Shown here one piece after another: positions 7,751-16,741 of a DNA stretch of 64,000 nt (its first letter is position 1; every line of letters starts with the position of its first letter). The translations under genes and the position numbers were made by a program. A model generated the notes under the pieces. That model saw only the letters and a list, made by a program, of their open reading frames with translations. It had not been told where the DNA came from and made no database searches. Source of the DNA: Kutzneria viridogrisea (lineage in GTDB: Bacteria > Actinomycetota > Actinomycetes > Mycobacteriales > Pseudonocardiaceae); the NCBI GenBank assembly GCA_014138725.1, contig JACJID010000004.1, positions 496,001 through 560,000 of the forward strand. Direction: 5' to 3'.

Positions 7751-9166
7751 GTGACGATGGTGCACGTCCCCCGCTGGCAGCTCGTCCGGGCCAGACCCGA
7801 GGTGCTCGCCGCCGCGGCGCTCGCCGGAGTCGTGGCGGCGACCGCCCTGCGGCTGGACCGGCCCGGCATCGGCTGGCTGATCGCGATGACCGGCGTGGTG
7901 ATCGCCGTGGCAGCGGTGGCCGTGCGGCAGGACCGGCCGCTGGACTGGCCCTGGGCGCTGGCCGCGGTGGCGCTGATGGGTGTCGGCACGGTCCGTGCGG
8001 CGGAGTGGCTGTTCGTGTTGTGCGCGCTGGCCTCCTGCGGATCGCTCTCGCTTGCGGTCACCCGGGTCCGCACCCTGCACGGGATCCTGCTCGGCGGCAT
8101 GGCGATCCCGTTCGCCTCGCTGTCCGGCCTTGGCTGGGTCGGGCGGGGACTGGCCGCGCTCGGCAGGCGGTCGGGACATCGGGTGAACCCACGGCTGGTG
8201 GCCTCGGTGGCGGTGAGCCTCGGACTGCTGGTGGTGTTCGGCGCGCTGTTCGCCGGGGCCGACGCCGCGTTCGCCGAGTTGCTGCTCAGCGCCGTGCCGA
8301 AGGTCAACGGGGGCAACACCTTCCTGTGGCTGTTCCTGTTCCTGGCGGTCGGCCTGTCCACGGTCGGCGCCTGCTACCTGCTGGCCGTGCCGCTGCCTGC
8401 GGTCAACCAGTCCTCACCGGCGCGTAGTTCCCTGCGCCGCCTGGAGTGGGCGCTGCCGGTCGGCGCGCTGGTCCTGCTGTTCGCCGCCTTCGTCGCGGTG
8501 CAGATCGTCACCTTGTTCGGCGGCAGCCAGTACGTGCTGCGCACCGCGAACCTGTCCTATGCCGACTACGCGCGAGGCGGCTTCTGGCAGCTGGCCGCGA
8601 TCACCGTGCTGACCCTGGTGGTGATCGCGGTCGTGGCCCGGCTGGCGCCTCGTGAGACCGAGAGGGACCGCCTGTGGCTGCGAATCCTGCCCGGTGCGCT
8701 CGCCGTGCTGACCCTCGTGGTCGTCGCCTCGGCGCTGACCCGCATGTGGGCCTACCAGGAGGCGTACGGCTTCACCGTGATGCGGCTGCTCGTGCAGACC
8801 TGCGAGCTGTGGCTGGGCGCGGTCTACCTGCTCGTGCTGGCGGCCGGGGTCCGGCTGCGTGGCCAGTGGCTCGCGCAGGCGGTTGTCGGCACGGCGGTCG
8901 CCGCCCTGCTCGGACTTGCCGCGATCAACCCGGAACGGCTCATCGCCGAGCAGAACATCGCGCGCTCAGTGCACAACCACGTGCTGGACTCGTACTACCT
9001 CGGCGGCCTGTCCACCGACGCCGCGCCCGCACTGGCCACTGTGGACGCCCCCTGGGCGCGGTGCCGCCTGCACGGCATGGCGCGCGACGTGCTGGAGGAG
9101 GACTGGCGCAGCTGGAACCTCAGCCGCTCGGCGGCCCGCGAGCAGGTGCTGGACGCGCGGTGCTGA
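7751..9166 (+). CDS. DUF4173-type polytopic membrane protein
   Basis: About 471 residues with roughly 11-12 hydrophobic helices. C-terminal family landmarks are visible: YADYARGGFWQLAAITVLTL, YQEAYGFTVMRLLV, and INPERLIAEQNIARSV, which match the DUF4173 group. The function of that family is not established. Start choice: GTG 7751 follows GGAGAGAGAA; ATG 7757 and an upstream ATG at 7712 are alternatives. It lies 68 bases after the histidine kinase and may be in the same transcript. It is convergent with the next gene, with only 1 base between stops. Confidence 0.8.
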   Translation: MTMVHVPRWQLVRARPEVLAAAALAGVVAATALRLDRPGIGWLIAMTGVVIAVAAVAVRQDRPLDWPWALAAVALMGVGTVRAAEWLFVLCALASCGSLSLAVTRVRTLHGILLGGMAIPFASLSGLGWVGRGLAALGRRSGHRVNPRLVASVAVSLGLLVVFGALFAGADAAFAELLLSAVPKVNGGNTFLWLFLFLAVGLSTVGACYLLAVPLPAVNQSSPARSSLRRLEWALPVGALVLLFAAFVAVQIVTLFGGSQYVLRTANLSYADYARGGFWQLAAITVLTLVVIAVVARLAPRETERDRLWLRILPGALAVLTLVVVASALTRMWAYQEAYGFTVMRLLVQTCELWLGAVYLLVLAAGVRLRGQWLAQAVVGTAVAALLGLAAINPERLIAEQNIARSVHNHVLDSYYLGGLSTDAAPALATVDAPWARCRLHGMARDVLEEDWRSWNLSRSAAREQVLDARC

Positions 9167-9167
9167 C

Positions 9168-10028
9168 TCAGAGGTAGCGGATCAGCAGCCCGCCCGCCAG
9201 CACGAAGAACACCAGGATCACCAGCGTGCTGCTGGACTCCCCGGAGGAGCTGGTGATCACCTGGTCCACCACCCCGGTCAGCCGCACCCCGCAGTCGGCG
9301 GTGATCGTGTGCCGTCCCGCCTGGATGCGGCTGAACTCCACGGGCGCGGTGAACCGGCCCGCGTCGTCGGCCACGGCGTTGCCGACCTGCTCGCCCTCGG
9401 CGGTCAGGATCACCGCATGCCCTGGCGTGCAACCGGTTCCGCTGGCCGACAGCGGCTGGCCGGGCTGCACGCTGCCGTGGTCGAGCACGAGCCCGCCGCC
9501 GGTCGGCTCGGGCACGTCGGTGATGGACGATGGGGTCGAAGTGGACGGTGTCGTGCTGCTCGTCGTCGGCGGGGTCGTGATCGTTACGGGTGTTGTCGTG
9601 GTCGTCGCGGGCGGTTTCGTGGTGAGGACCGCGGTGGTGGTCGGCGGCGGGGTCGTCGTGGTCGTCGTCGTCGGCGGCGGGGTGGTGCTGGTCGGCGTGC
9701 TGCCCGTGACGACGAAGCGCGAGCCGCTGGTTTCCTTGCCGCACACCGCACCCACCTCGTAGACCCCCGGCTTGGCATCCGCGGGCACGGTGGCGCCGAC
9801 CGAACCGGCGGTACCCGGGCTGCCGTTCACCAGCGGTGCCCCGGCCCAGGTGAAGCTGATGACCCGGCACTGGGTGAACCCGCTCCAGCTGATGGTGAAA
9901 GCACTTCCCGCCGGGCCACTGGAAGGTTTCAGCCCCATCGTCGGCGCGGCCCAGGCCAGCGGTGCGGCACCGAGCCCGATGCCCACGCAGAGCAGTGCGA
10001 CCGTCACCGTCCGGCGAACCATGCCCAT
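9168..10028 (-). CDS. Secreted/surface protein with Thr-Pro-rich stalk and C-terminal membrane anchor
   Basis: 286 residues. A classical signal peptide (MGMVRRTVTVALLCVGIG, cut near AWA-AP) leads to a small beta domain (PSSGPAGSAFTISWSGF) with two cysteines, of the type often seen in repeated Ig-like surface domains. A long Thr/Pro stalk follows, then a second beta domain (SVQPGQPLSASGTGCTPG), and a hydrophobic tail (STLVILVFFVLAGGLLIRYL) without a sortase motif. It would sit at the cell surface. It is divergent from a second exported beta-rich protein and a kinase, which suggests a common surface role. Function unknown. Confidence 0.75.
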   Translation of the reverse strand: MGMVRRTVTVALLCVGIGLGAAPLAWAAPTMGLKPSSGPAGSAFTISWSGFTQCRVISFTWAGAPLVNGSPGTAGSVGATVPADAKPGVYEVGAVCGKETSGSRFVVTGSTPTSTTPPPTTTTTTTPPPTTTAVLTTKPPATTTTTPVTITTPPTTSSTTPSTSTPSSITDVPEPTGGGLVLDHGSVQPGQPLSASGTGCTPGHAVILTAEGEQVGNAVADDAGRFTAPVEFSRIQAGRHTITADCGVRLTGVVDQVITSSSGESSSTLVILVFFVLAGGLLIRYL

Positions 10029-10109
10029 CACCACATCCGTCGATCGAAGGAGACCGCGACTGGTTGTAGCATTCCCGACCAGTCGCGCCTGCCCAACCGG
10101 GGGTTTCCC

Positions 10110-10859
10110 ATGGGACGTCTCATCGCCGCAGTGGTTGCCCTCGTCACGGTCCTCGGCCTGGCGGGTGCCGCACCCGCGCTCGCGGACGGCTCCGAGGAGC
10201 CGCCGCGACTGGGCGTCACGATCAACGGCCAGGACATCGCGGGCCGCACCGTGGCGATCAACCCCACGCAGTCCGCCGAGCTGATGATCACCGTGTCCAA
10301 CGGCTCGGACGTGCCGCGCAAGGTGCGCAGCGTACGGCTGTCGGGAACGGCGCTGGCGCTGACCTTCTTCGCCTACGACACCCTGGTCCCCTTCGACGTG
10401 CCCGCGCACGGCCGGGTCACCAGGACCTTCAGCCTGGACATGGCCGACCTGGACGGGCAGGCGATCGGCCTGCTGCCCGGCACGGTGGAGGTGTTCGACG
10501 CCCAGCGCACCCTGCTGGCCAGCACCAGCACCACCACCGACGTGCAGGGCTCGATCCGTTCGGTGTACGGGGTTTTCGGCATCGCCGTGCTGGTGCTGAC
10601 CATCGTCGCCTGGCTGACCGCACTGCTCGCGCTGGCCAGGCACCGGCTGCCCGCCAACCGCTGGCGGCGCGCGCTGCGCTTCCTGCCCGCCGGGGTCGGC
10701 ACCGGGCTGGTCGCCGTGATCACCTTGTCGGTGCTGCGAATCGTGCCGCCCGCACCCCTGATCGAGCTGCCGGTGATCGGCGGTACCACCGCCGTGGGCC
10801 TGCTGCTCGGCTACCTGACCCCGCACCCCGTCGCCGATCCCGAGAGGCTGCCCGCATGA
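10110..10859 (+). CDS. Exported beta-domain protein with C-terminal membrane helices, partner of following kinase
   Basis: 249 residues. A signal peptide (MGRLIAAVVALVTVLGLAGA, cut near ALA-D) is followed by an outside beta-sandwich domain (LGVTINGQDIAGRTVAINPT onward, about 110 residues) that resembles a carrier for protein-protein contacts. At least three membrane helices (from about 156, 190 and 215) complete it. The stop overlaps the ATG of the kinase gene by 4 bases (ATGA), so the two are translated together. The kinase has a similar outside beta domain; a shared complex is a reasonable inference. Not recognised as a named family. Confidence 0.75.
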   Translation: MGRLIAAVVALVTVLGLAGAAPALADGSEEPPRLGVTINGQDIAGRTVAINPTQSAELMITVSNGSDVPRKVRSVRLSGTALALTFFAYDTLVPFDVPAHGRVTRTFSLDMADLDGQAIGLLPGTVEVFDAQRTLLASTSTTTDVQGSIRSVYGVFGIAVLVLTIVAWLTALLALARHRLPANRWRRALRFLPAGVGTGLVAVITLSVLRIVPPAPLIELPVIGGTTAVGLLLGYLTPHPVADPERLPA

Positions 10860-12502
10860 CGGCTCCGGCCAACCTGATCGCAGCGCTGCCCCAGTACGCG
10901 CTGGGCGGCAAGATCGGCTCCGGCGGCATGGGCGTGGTCTACGCCGGGGTGCACCGCTCGCTGGGCCGCCAGGTCGCGGTCAAGCAGCTGCCCGGCGAGC
11001 TGGTGGACAAGCCGGGCATGGACGAGCGCTTCGACCGCGAGGCCAAGGTGCTGGCCAGCCTGGACCACCCGCACATCGTGCCGGTCTACGACTACGTGCG
11101 CACCGGGCACGACCGCCTGCTGGTGATGGAGAAGCTCGACGGGGCAACGGTGTTCGAGCGCTACCACAGCGGGGGCTTCACCCCGGAGCAGTCCTGCGCC
11201 ATCGCGCTGGCCACCCTCGCCGGGCTGCACGCCGCGCACACCGCGGGGGTGCTGCACCTGGACGTGAAGCCGAAGAACCTGTTGTTCACCAGGCAGGGCG
11301 TGCTCAAGGTGGCCGACTTCGGCATCGCGCAGGTGATCAGCGAGGGCGCCACCCTGGTCACCCACGGCGGCGAGGTGCTCGGCACCCCGGCCTACATCTC
11401 CCCGGAGCAGGCCTCGGGCAACCCGCTGACCCCGGCCGCCGACGTGTACTCCACGGGCACGGTGCTGTACGAACTGCTGTCCGGCACGCTGCCCTTCGAC
11501 AGCTCGCGCGGGGCGCTGAGCATGATGCGCCAGCACATCTTCGGCGAGCCGCAGCAGATCACCGGTGTGCCGGAGCCGATCGCGCGCGTGGTGATGCGCA
11601 GCATCGCCCGCGAGACCCAGGACCGCTACCGCGACGCCGAGGCGTTCGCCGCCGACCTCGCGAGCGCGGCCACCACGGCGTTCGGGCCTGGCTGGCTGGA
11701 GCGCTCCGGTGTGCCCGTGCACCTGTCCGCCCGCGTGCTCGGCGGCCAGCGCAGCCCGGCACCGCCCAAGACCCTCGCCGGACCTCCGGTGCGGCTGGCC
11801 CGGCGCCGCCGCGCGCTGGTCCCGGCGTTGATCTCCGCCGCCGCGCTGCTCGTGCTGGCCGTTGTCGCCTTCGCAGCGCCGAGGTCCTTGCCGCACAACG
11901 AGAGCAGCACGCTTTTGGTGAACGGCGCACCGGTGGGCCAGGGCGTCACCATCGACCTGAGCAGCCCGGTGGTGATCGACGGGGCGTTCACCCCGGGTGC
12001 GCCGGTGGAGGTGCGGCTGGCCCTGTCGGCCGCCGGGATCACCTTGAGCACTGCCGAGCCCCGCACCGTCACGCTGAGCCCGGACGGGCTGTTCGAGGCG
12101 AGTATCGAGCTCTCCCCCGCCGCCCGGTGGATCATCGGCGGCACGGTCACCGGGCAGATCTCCGTTGCCCGCCTTGGCGAACCGACCGTCACCCGCGCGT
12201 TCACCGCCACCGCCAAGCAGACCCCGATCGCCAGCGCGATGGGCGGCGGGGCCGTGCTGTTCGGCCTGTTCGCCCTGGCCTACGTGGAGTCCCTGCTGCA
12301 CGGGGTGCGCCGGGGCCGCCGCAGTGCGTCCACTGTGGTCGGTGCCGTGCCGCTGGGCGCGGTGTTCGGTGCGGCCGTGTGGCTGGTGGTCACCGTGCTG
12401 ACCCAGCGCGAGCCCGCCGAGCTGTTCGGGCTCGGCTGCGCGGCGGCCGGGGTCCTCGCCGCCGTGTCCCTGGTGATCGCCACCCAGCGGGCGTCCAGTT
12501 AG
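10856..12502 (+). CDS. Membrane Ser/Thr protein kinase, non-RD type
   Basis: 548 residues. The kinase domain shows the glycine loop KIGSGGMGVVY, Lys43 (AVKQLP), catalytic loop LHLDVKPKN (Asp136) and DFG (154-156), and GTPAYISPEQA. The usual Arg before the catalytic Asp is Leu135, so this is a non-RD kinase and may not need activation-loop phosphorylation. A first membrane helix (about 320-342) leads to an outer beta domain (STLLVNGAPVGQGVTIDLSS onward), and three further helices lie at the C-terminus, unlike typical PknB forms. It is coupled to the upstream exported protein. The stop overlaps the stop of the convergent next gene by 4 bases. Confidence 0.88.
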   Translation: MTAPANLIAALPQYALGGKIGSGGMGVVYAGVHRSLGRQVAVKQLPGELVDKPGMDERFDREAKVLASLDHPHIVPVYDYVRTGHDRLLVMEKLDGATVFERYHSGGFTPEQSCAIALATLAGLHAAHTAGVLHLDVKPKNLLFTRQGVLKVADFGIAQVISEGATLVTHGGEVLGTPAYISPEQASGNPLTPAADVYSTGTVLYELLSGTLPFDSSRGALSMMRQHIFGEPQQITGVPEPIARVVMRSIARETQDRYRDAEAFAADLASAATTAFGPGWLERSGVPVHLSARVLGGQRSPAPPKTLAGPPVRLARRRRALVPALISAAALLVLAVVAFAAPRSLPHNESSTLLVNGAPVGQGVTIDLSSPVVIDGAFTPGAPVEVRLALSAAGITLSTAEPRTVTLSPDGLFEASIELSPAARWIIGGTVTGQISVARLGEPTVTRAFTATAKQTPIASAMGGGAVLFGLFALAYVESLLHGVRRGRRSASTVVGAVPLGAVFGAAVWLVVTVLTQREPAELFGLGCAAAGVLAAVSLVIATQRASS

Positions 12503-13218
12503 GACAGCGGGAGCAGGAACTCCACCGTGCTGACCTGGACCGGGCTGAAGCCCAGGCTGGTCAGCGCCCGCGCGAGCTGCTCGTCCTCGGTGGCCGCGAA
12601 GGTCTCCGCGAACTGCACCTCGGAGTGCTCGGCCTTCAGCTTGGTCAGCACGGCGGAGACCAGCGCCGCCAGTTCCTCGGTCGTGCCCTCGCCATCGCGG
12701 TTGTGCACCAGGCTGGCGGTGTCGCCCTCGACCTCGACCCCGTACTCGGCGTACAGCTCGCCCTCGGCGTCGTTGAGCCCCAGGAAGAAGCTGAACTCCC
12801 CGCTGTCCTCGGGGATCGGCAGCTCCACCACCGCGCCGGAACCCTGCGGGGTCCACTCCGCGAGCAGGTCGGCCTGCCAGGTGCGGCCCAACTCCTCGCC
12901 CTGGGTGGCGCCCAGCTCGGCGAGCGCCTGCGCCGTGCCCTCGTCCTGCTCGGCGATCCAGCGCAGCACCGTGCCGCCCGCCTCCCGCGCCAGCCCCGCG
13001 GCCTCGCGCATCAGCGGCACCAGGTTGTCGGTCGTCACGTCCGGCACCGCGATGATCTTCAGCGCCGGGTCCTCGGCGCCCAGGTCGATCAGGATCACCG
13101 AGCCGGTGATCTGCTCACCCTCGGTCTCCAGCACGGTCGCGACCGCGCCGTTGGGCCAGAGGTCCAGTTCGATGAGTTCTTCGGTGGACTCGCGGTGGAT
13201 CTCGATGCTGGTGCTCAC
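12499..13218 (-). CDS. Hypothetical acidic protein, two weakly GNAT-like halves
   Basis: 239 residues, strongly acidic, no signal peptide or membrane segment. The first half (AVPDVTTDNLVPLMREAAGLAREAGG... then LAELGATQGEELG) and the second (TTEELAALVSAVLTKLKAEH... then LARALTSLGFSPVQVST) each look like the later part of an acetyltransferase fold, where a helix leads to a LxxxGF strand. The acetyl-CoA loop is not evident, so activity is uncertain. GTG start at 13218. It lies 13 bases after the start side of the steroid operon's last gene but on the same strand, so read-through is possible. Confidence 0.6.
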   Translation of the reverse strand: MSTSIEIHRESTEELIELDLWPNGAVATVLETEGEQITGSVILIDLGAEDPALKIIAVPDVTTDNLVPLMREAAGLAREAGGTVLRWIAEQDEGTAQALAELGATQGEELGRTWQADLLAEWTPQGSGAVVELPIPEDSGEFSFFLGLNDAEGELYAEYGVEVEGDTASLVHNRDGEGTTEELAALVSAVLTKLKAEHSEVQFAETFAATEDEQLARALTSLGFSPVQVSTVEFLLPLS

Positions 13219-13231
13219 TGTCGCGATTGTG

Positions 13232-14374
13232 TCACACCCCGAGCACCAGACCGCTCGTCGGCACGCCGGTGCCCGCCGTCACCAGCACGTGCCGAACCCC
13301 GTTCACCTGATTGACCGAGTCACCGCGCACCTGTCGCACCGCCTCGGCGATGCCGTTCATGCCGTGGATGTAGGCCTCGCCGAGCTGCCCGCCGTGCGGG
13401 TTGACCGGCAGCCGCCCGTCCAGCCCGATGCCCTGCTCGGCGAGGAAGTGCCGCGCCTCACCCCGGCCGCAGAAGCCCAGTTCCTCCAACTGGATCAGCA
13501 CGTACGGCGTGAAGTGGTCGTACAGCACGGCCACGTCCACATCGGACGGTTCGAGCCCGGACTGGCGCCACAGCTGCCTGCCGACCAGGTTCATCTCCGG
13601 CAGCGCGGCCAGGTCCTCGCGGTAGTAGCTGGCCATCACGTACTGGTCCGGACCGCTGCCCTGCGCGGCGGCGCGGACCAGTACGGGTGGCCGCGGCAGG
13701 TCGCGCGCACGGGAAGTGCTTGTCACCACAAGGGCCACTGCCCCGTCGCTCTCCTGACAGCAGTCGAGCAGGTGCAGCGGCTCGGTGATCCAGCGCGAGT
13801 TCTGGTGCTCGGCCAGGGTGATCGGCCGCCCGTGGAACCAGGCGCGCGGGTTGGTCGCGGCGTGGGCGCGCATCGTGACCGCCACCCGGCCGAAGTCCTC
13901 GCTGGTGGCCCCGTACTCGTGCATGTACCTGCGGGCGACCATCGCCACCGTGCCAGCGGGCGTGCCGAGCCCCATCGGGTAGGACCAGCTGTTCTCCACG
14001 GTCAGCGCGGCGGCGGTGGACACCCGGCCGAAGCGGTGCCCGGACCGCTCGTTGAAGGCCCGGTAGCAGAGCACCACCTCGGCGGCCCCGGTGGCCACGG
14101 CCATCGCCGCGTGCTGCACGGTCGCACAGGCCGCGCCGCCACCGTAGTTGACCCGGCTGAAGAAGCTCAGCTCAGGCACGCCCAGTTCGCGGGCCAACGC
14201 GATCTCCGAGTTCGTGTCCATGGTGAAGGACACCATGCCGTCCACATCGGACGGTTTCAGTCCGGCGTCGGCCAGCGCGGACAACGCCGCCTCGGCCGCG
14301 AGCCGGAGTTCGCTGCGACCCGAGTCCTTGGAGAACTCGGTCGCGCCGATCCCGGCGATCGCCGCGCCCTTCAC
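13232..14374 (-). CDS. ltp2: Steroid side-chain thiolase-like aldolase Ltp2
   Basis: 380 residues of the nondecarboxylating thiolase fold. Ltp2 proteins are retro-aldolases that cleave 17-hydroxy-3-oxo-pregnene-carboxyl-CoA to androstenedione and propionyl-CoA together with the DUF35 part of ChsH2. The two catalytic tyrosines known in the family are matched here by Tyr285 (VAVLYDHFTPY) and Tyr335 (LGEAYIHGMNG), 50 residues apart as expected. The gene is last of the five-gene operon and its ATG overlaps the chsH1 stop by 4 bases. The order and overlaps match the igr operon of mycobacteria. Expected regulator: KstR. Confidence 0.92.
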   Translation of the reverse strand: MKGAAIAGIGATEFSKDSGRSELRLAAEAALSALADAGLKPSDVDGMVSFTMDTNSEIALARELGVPELSFFSRVNYGGGAACATVQHAAMAVATGAAEVVLCYRAFNERSGHRFGRVSTAAALTVENSWSYPMGLGTPAGTVAMVARRYMHEYGATSEDFGRVAVTMRAHAATNPRAWFHGRPITLAEHQNSRWITEPLHLLDCCQESDGAVALVVTSTSRARDLPRPPVLVRAAAQGSGPDQYVMASYYREDLAALPEMNLVGRQLWRQSGLEPSDVDVAVLYDHFTPYVLIQLEELGFCGRGEARHFLAEQGIGLDGRLPVNPHGGQLGEAYIHGMNGIAEAVRQVRGDSVNQVNGVRHVLVTAGTGVPTSGLVLGV

Positions 14375-14742
14375 GGCAGCACCACCCGGACCGTGCCCGT
14401 GACGTGGTCGCCCATGCTGTTGCGGCCCACGACCTCCACTGTCGTCACACCGTCCGAAGTGGACACGGCGCGCCCGCTGAACACCAGCGTGTCGTAGGCG
14501 TAGCAGGGCACCCCGAGCCGAATGGACACGCCGCGCACCAGCGCGCCCGGCCCCGCCCAGTCGGTGACGAACCGCTGCACGAGTCCGGTCGTGGTCAGGA
14601 TGTTCAGGAAGATGTCCTTGGAGCCGCGGGCGATCGCCCGGTCACGGTCGTGGTGCACGTCCTGGAAGTCCCTGGTGGCCAAGGCAGTGCTCACGATGAA
14701 CGTCGGCGTCACCTCGACGCGCAGCTCGGGCAGCACGGTCAT
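14371..14742 (-). CDS. chsH1: MaoC-like enoyl-CoA hydratase subunit ChsH1
   Basis: 123 residues, a single hot-dog domain. The hydratase-2 motif is visible as RDFQDVHHDRDRA (Asp25 and His30), the catalytic pair; later elements include SIRLGVPCYAYDTLVFSGRA. In characterised systems ChsH1 and ChsH2 form a heterotetramer that hydrates the steroid enoyl-CoA, with ChsH1 providing catalysis. ATG at 14742; it overlaps chsH2 and ltp2 by 4 bases each, so the three are translated together. Confidence 0.92.
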   Translation of the reverse strand: MTVLPELRVEVTPTFIVSTALATRDFQDVHHDRDRAIARGSKDIFLNILTTTGLVQRFVTDWAGPGALVRGVSIRLGVPCYAYDTLVFSGRAVSTSDGVTTVEVVGRNSMGDHVTGTVRVVLP

Positions 14743-15599
14743 CGCGCCTCCCACACCGGCAGCACGAACTCGCCGACGGGCCGGAACCCGACCCGCACCG
14801 GCAACCCGACCCGCACCTCGTCCGGCGGCACACCAACGAGTTCGCCCAGCATGCGCACCCCTTCCGACAGTTCGACCAGCGCCACCACGTACGGCAGCTC
14901 GCGCCCCGGTACCGGCGGGTGGTGGTGCACGACGTAGCTGAACACCTCGCCGAGGCCGGTCGCCACGACGTAGCCCGGGTCCAGCGCGTTGCAGCGCGGG
15001 CACATCGGGCCGGGCGGGTGCCGCACCACACCGCAGGCCGAGCACCGCTGGACGCGCAGCTCACCGAGTTTCGTGCCCTGCCAGAAGAACTCCGTGTCCC
15101 GGCTCACGGTGGGCTGGAGGGCCGAAGCCGTGCTCTTGTTGCCCGGCTTGAACTTCAGGATGCGGAACAGCATCTCGGCGACCGGCTCGTCACCGACGAA
15201 CCAGGTGCTGCGCGTGGTCACGAACCAGCCCTCACCCAGCGCCGTGCGCTTCGGGCCGACCACCGCGTCCAGGACGCTGCTGACCGACACGTGCTCGCCG
15301 GGACGCAGGTACCGGTGGTAGGTCTGCTCGCAGTTGGTGGCGACCACGGAGGTGTACCCGGCCTCGTCCAGGACCGCGCTCATCGCGGCGAGCGGGTCGT
15401 GCTCCTCGGCGGCGGGGTGCAGTCCGCGCATCGTCCACACCTGCACCATCGCGGGCGGGGCCAGCTCGGGGTAGGCGGAGTTGCCGTCCCCCAGCGCCTC
15501 CGTCCAGTTGTTGATCATTGCCGGGTTGACGGCGTCCCGCGCTGGCCGGCGCGGACTCGGCCCCAGCGCGGCGATGCGCTCCGCCTCGTCGGTGATCAT
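14739..15599 (-). CDS. chsH2: ChsH2: MaoC-like domain fused to DUF35
   Basis: 286 residues. The N-terminal half (1-165) is a MaoC hot-dog domain without the catalytic pair. The C-terminal half is a DUF35 OB-fold with a zinc ribbon formed by Cys186, Cys189, Cys200 and Cys203 (CSACG...CPRC). Known role: the MaoC half pairs with ChsH1 as hydratase; the DUF35 half binds Ltp2 and is needed for the aldolase step. It overlaps both neighbours by 4 bases. Confidence 0.92.
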   Translation of the reverse strand: MITDEAERIAALGPSPRRPARDAVNPAMINNWTEALGDGNSAYPELAPPAMVQVWTMRGLHPAAEEHDPLAAMSAVLDEAGYTSVVATNCEQTYHRYLRPGEHVSVSSVLDAVVGPKRTALGEGWFVTTRSTWFVGDEPVAEMLFRILKFKPGNKSTASALQPTVSRDTEFFWQGTKLGELRVQRCSACGVVRHPPGPMCPRCNALDPGYVVATGLGEVFSYVVHHHPPVPGRELPYVVALVELSEGVRMLGELVGVPPDEVRVGLPVRVGFRPVGEFVLPVWEAR

Positions 15600-16741
15600 C
15601 GGGGCACCCTGGGCAGGCCCAGACCGGCACTGGCGATCAGCTCGCGCTGGACCTCGTCCACCCCGCCGCCGAAGGTCAGCACCAGGTTGCGCTTGGCCTG
15701 CACGTCCAGCCAGTGCGCCAGCTCCGCGGTGTCCGGCTCACCGGGGTCGCCGTGCCTGCCGACCAGTTCCTCCAGCGCGGCGGTGATCACCTGCACCCGG
15801 TTGGCCGCGAACACCTTGGTGGCCGAGGCGTCGGCGATCCGCACGGTGTCGGTGGCGGCGACCTGCCAGTTCAGCAACTCGTTGACGTGCAGGCACGCGG
15901 CGGTCCTGGCCAGGGTGCGGCGCACGTCCGGCTCGGACAGCAGCTCGCGCTTGGCGGCCCAGTCGCGGACCCGGTCGTACAGCGCGGCGATGCGCCCGGC
16001 GGGCCCGAGCATGACCCGCTCGTGGTTGAGCTGCGTGGTGATCAGCCGCCAGCCCGCGTTCTCCTCGCCGACCAGGCGGCTCACCGGCACCCGCACGTCG
16101 CGGTAGTAGCTGGCGTTGACGTGGTGCGCACCGTCGCAGGTGATGATCGGGGTCCACGCGTAACCGGGATCGGTCGTGTCCACGATCAGGATCGAGATGC
16201 CCTTGTGCTTGGCGGCGGCCGGATCGGTGCGGCAGGCCAGCCACACGAAGTCGGCGTCGTGCGCCCCCGTCGTGAAGACCTTCTGCCCGTTGACCACGTA
16301 CTCCTCGCCCTGGCGCACCGCGCTGGTGCGCAGCGAGGCGAGGTCGGTGCCCGCCTCGGGCTCGGTGTAGCCGATCGCGAAGTGGATCTCACCGGCCAGG
16401 ATCCCCGGCAGGAAGCGGGCCTTCTGCTCCTCGGTGCCGAACCGCTGCAACGTCGGGCCGACGGTCTGCAGGGTGACGTAGGGCAGCGGCACGTCGGCGC
16501 GGGCCGCCTCGTTGACGAAGAGCTGCTGCTCGACCTGGCCCAGCCCGCGACCGCCGTACTCCACCGGCCAGCCCACGCCGAGCCAGCCGTCCCGGCCCAT
16601 CCTGGCCACGACCTCGCGGTACACCTCGCCGTGCCGTTGGGTCAGCAGGGCGGCCCGCTCCGCCGGGGAGAGCAGCCCGGCGAAGTAGGCCCGCAGCTCC
16701 TCGCGCAGGGCTCGCTGGGCACTGGTCAACTCGATGTGCAC
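15596..16741 (-). CDS. chsE2: Steroid acyl-CoA dehydrogenase beta subunit ChsE2 (FadE29-like)
   Basis: 381 residues with full acyl-CoA dehydrogenase architecture: N-terminal helical domain, FAD-binding middle domain (FAIGYTEPEAGTDLASLRTSA, NGQKVFTTGAHDADFVWLACRT) and C-terminal helical domain (LNHERVMLGPAGRIAALYD). In known systems it pairs with the short ChsE1 as a heterotetramer to dehydrogenate the three-carbon side-chain CoA ester. The GTG at 16741 (VHIELTSAQRALREELR) fits the family start; it overlaps chsE1 by 16 bases. Confidence 0.9.
   Translation of the reverse strand: MHIELTSAQRALREELRAYFAGLLSPAERAALLTQRHGEVYREVVARMGRDGWLGVGWPVEYGGRGLGQVEQQLFVNEAARADVPLPYVTLQTVGPTLQRFGTEEQKARFLPGILAGEIHFAIGYTEPEAGTDLASLRTSAVRQGEEYVVNGQKVFTTGAHDADFVWLACRTDPAAAKHKGISILIVDTTDPGYAWTPIITCDGAHHVNASYYRDVRVPVSRLVGEENAGWRLITTQLNHERVMLGPAGRIAALYDRVRDWAAKRELLSEPDVRRTLARTAACLHVNELLNWQVAATDTVRIADASATKVFAANRVQVITAALEELVGRHGDPGEPDTAELAHWLDVQAKRNLVLTFGGGVDEVQRELIASAGLGLPRVPR

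Noticed and set aside
10811-12856. A 681-residue minus-strand frame opposite the non-RD kinase
   Set aside because: Antisense shadow; the plus-strand kinase has all catalytic motifs.
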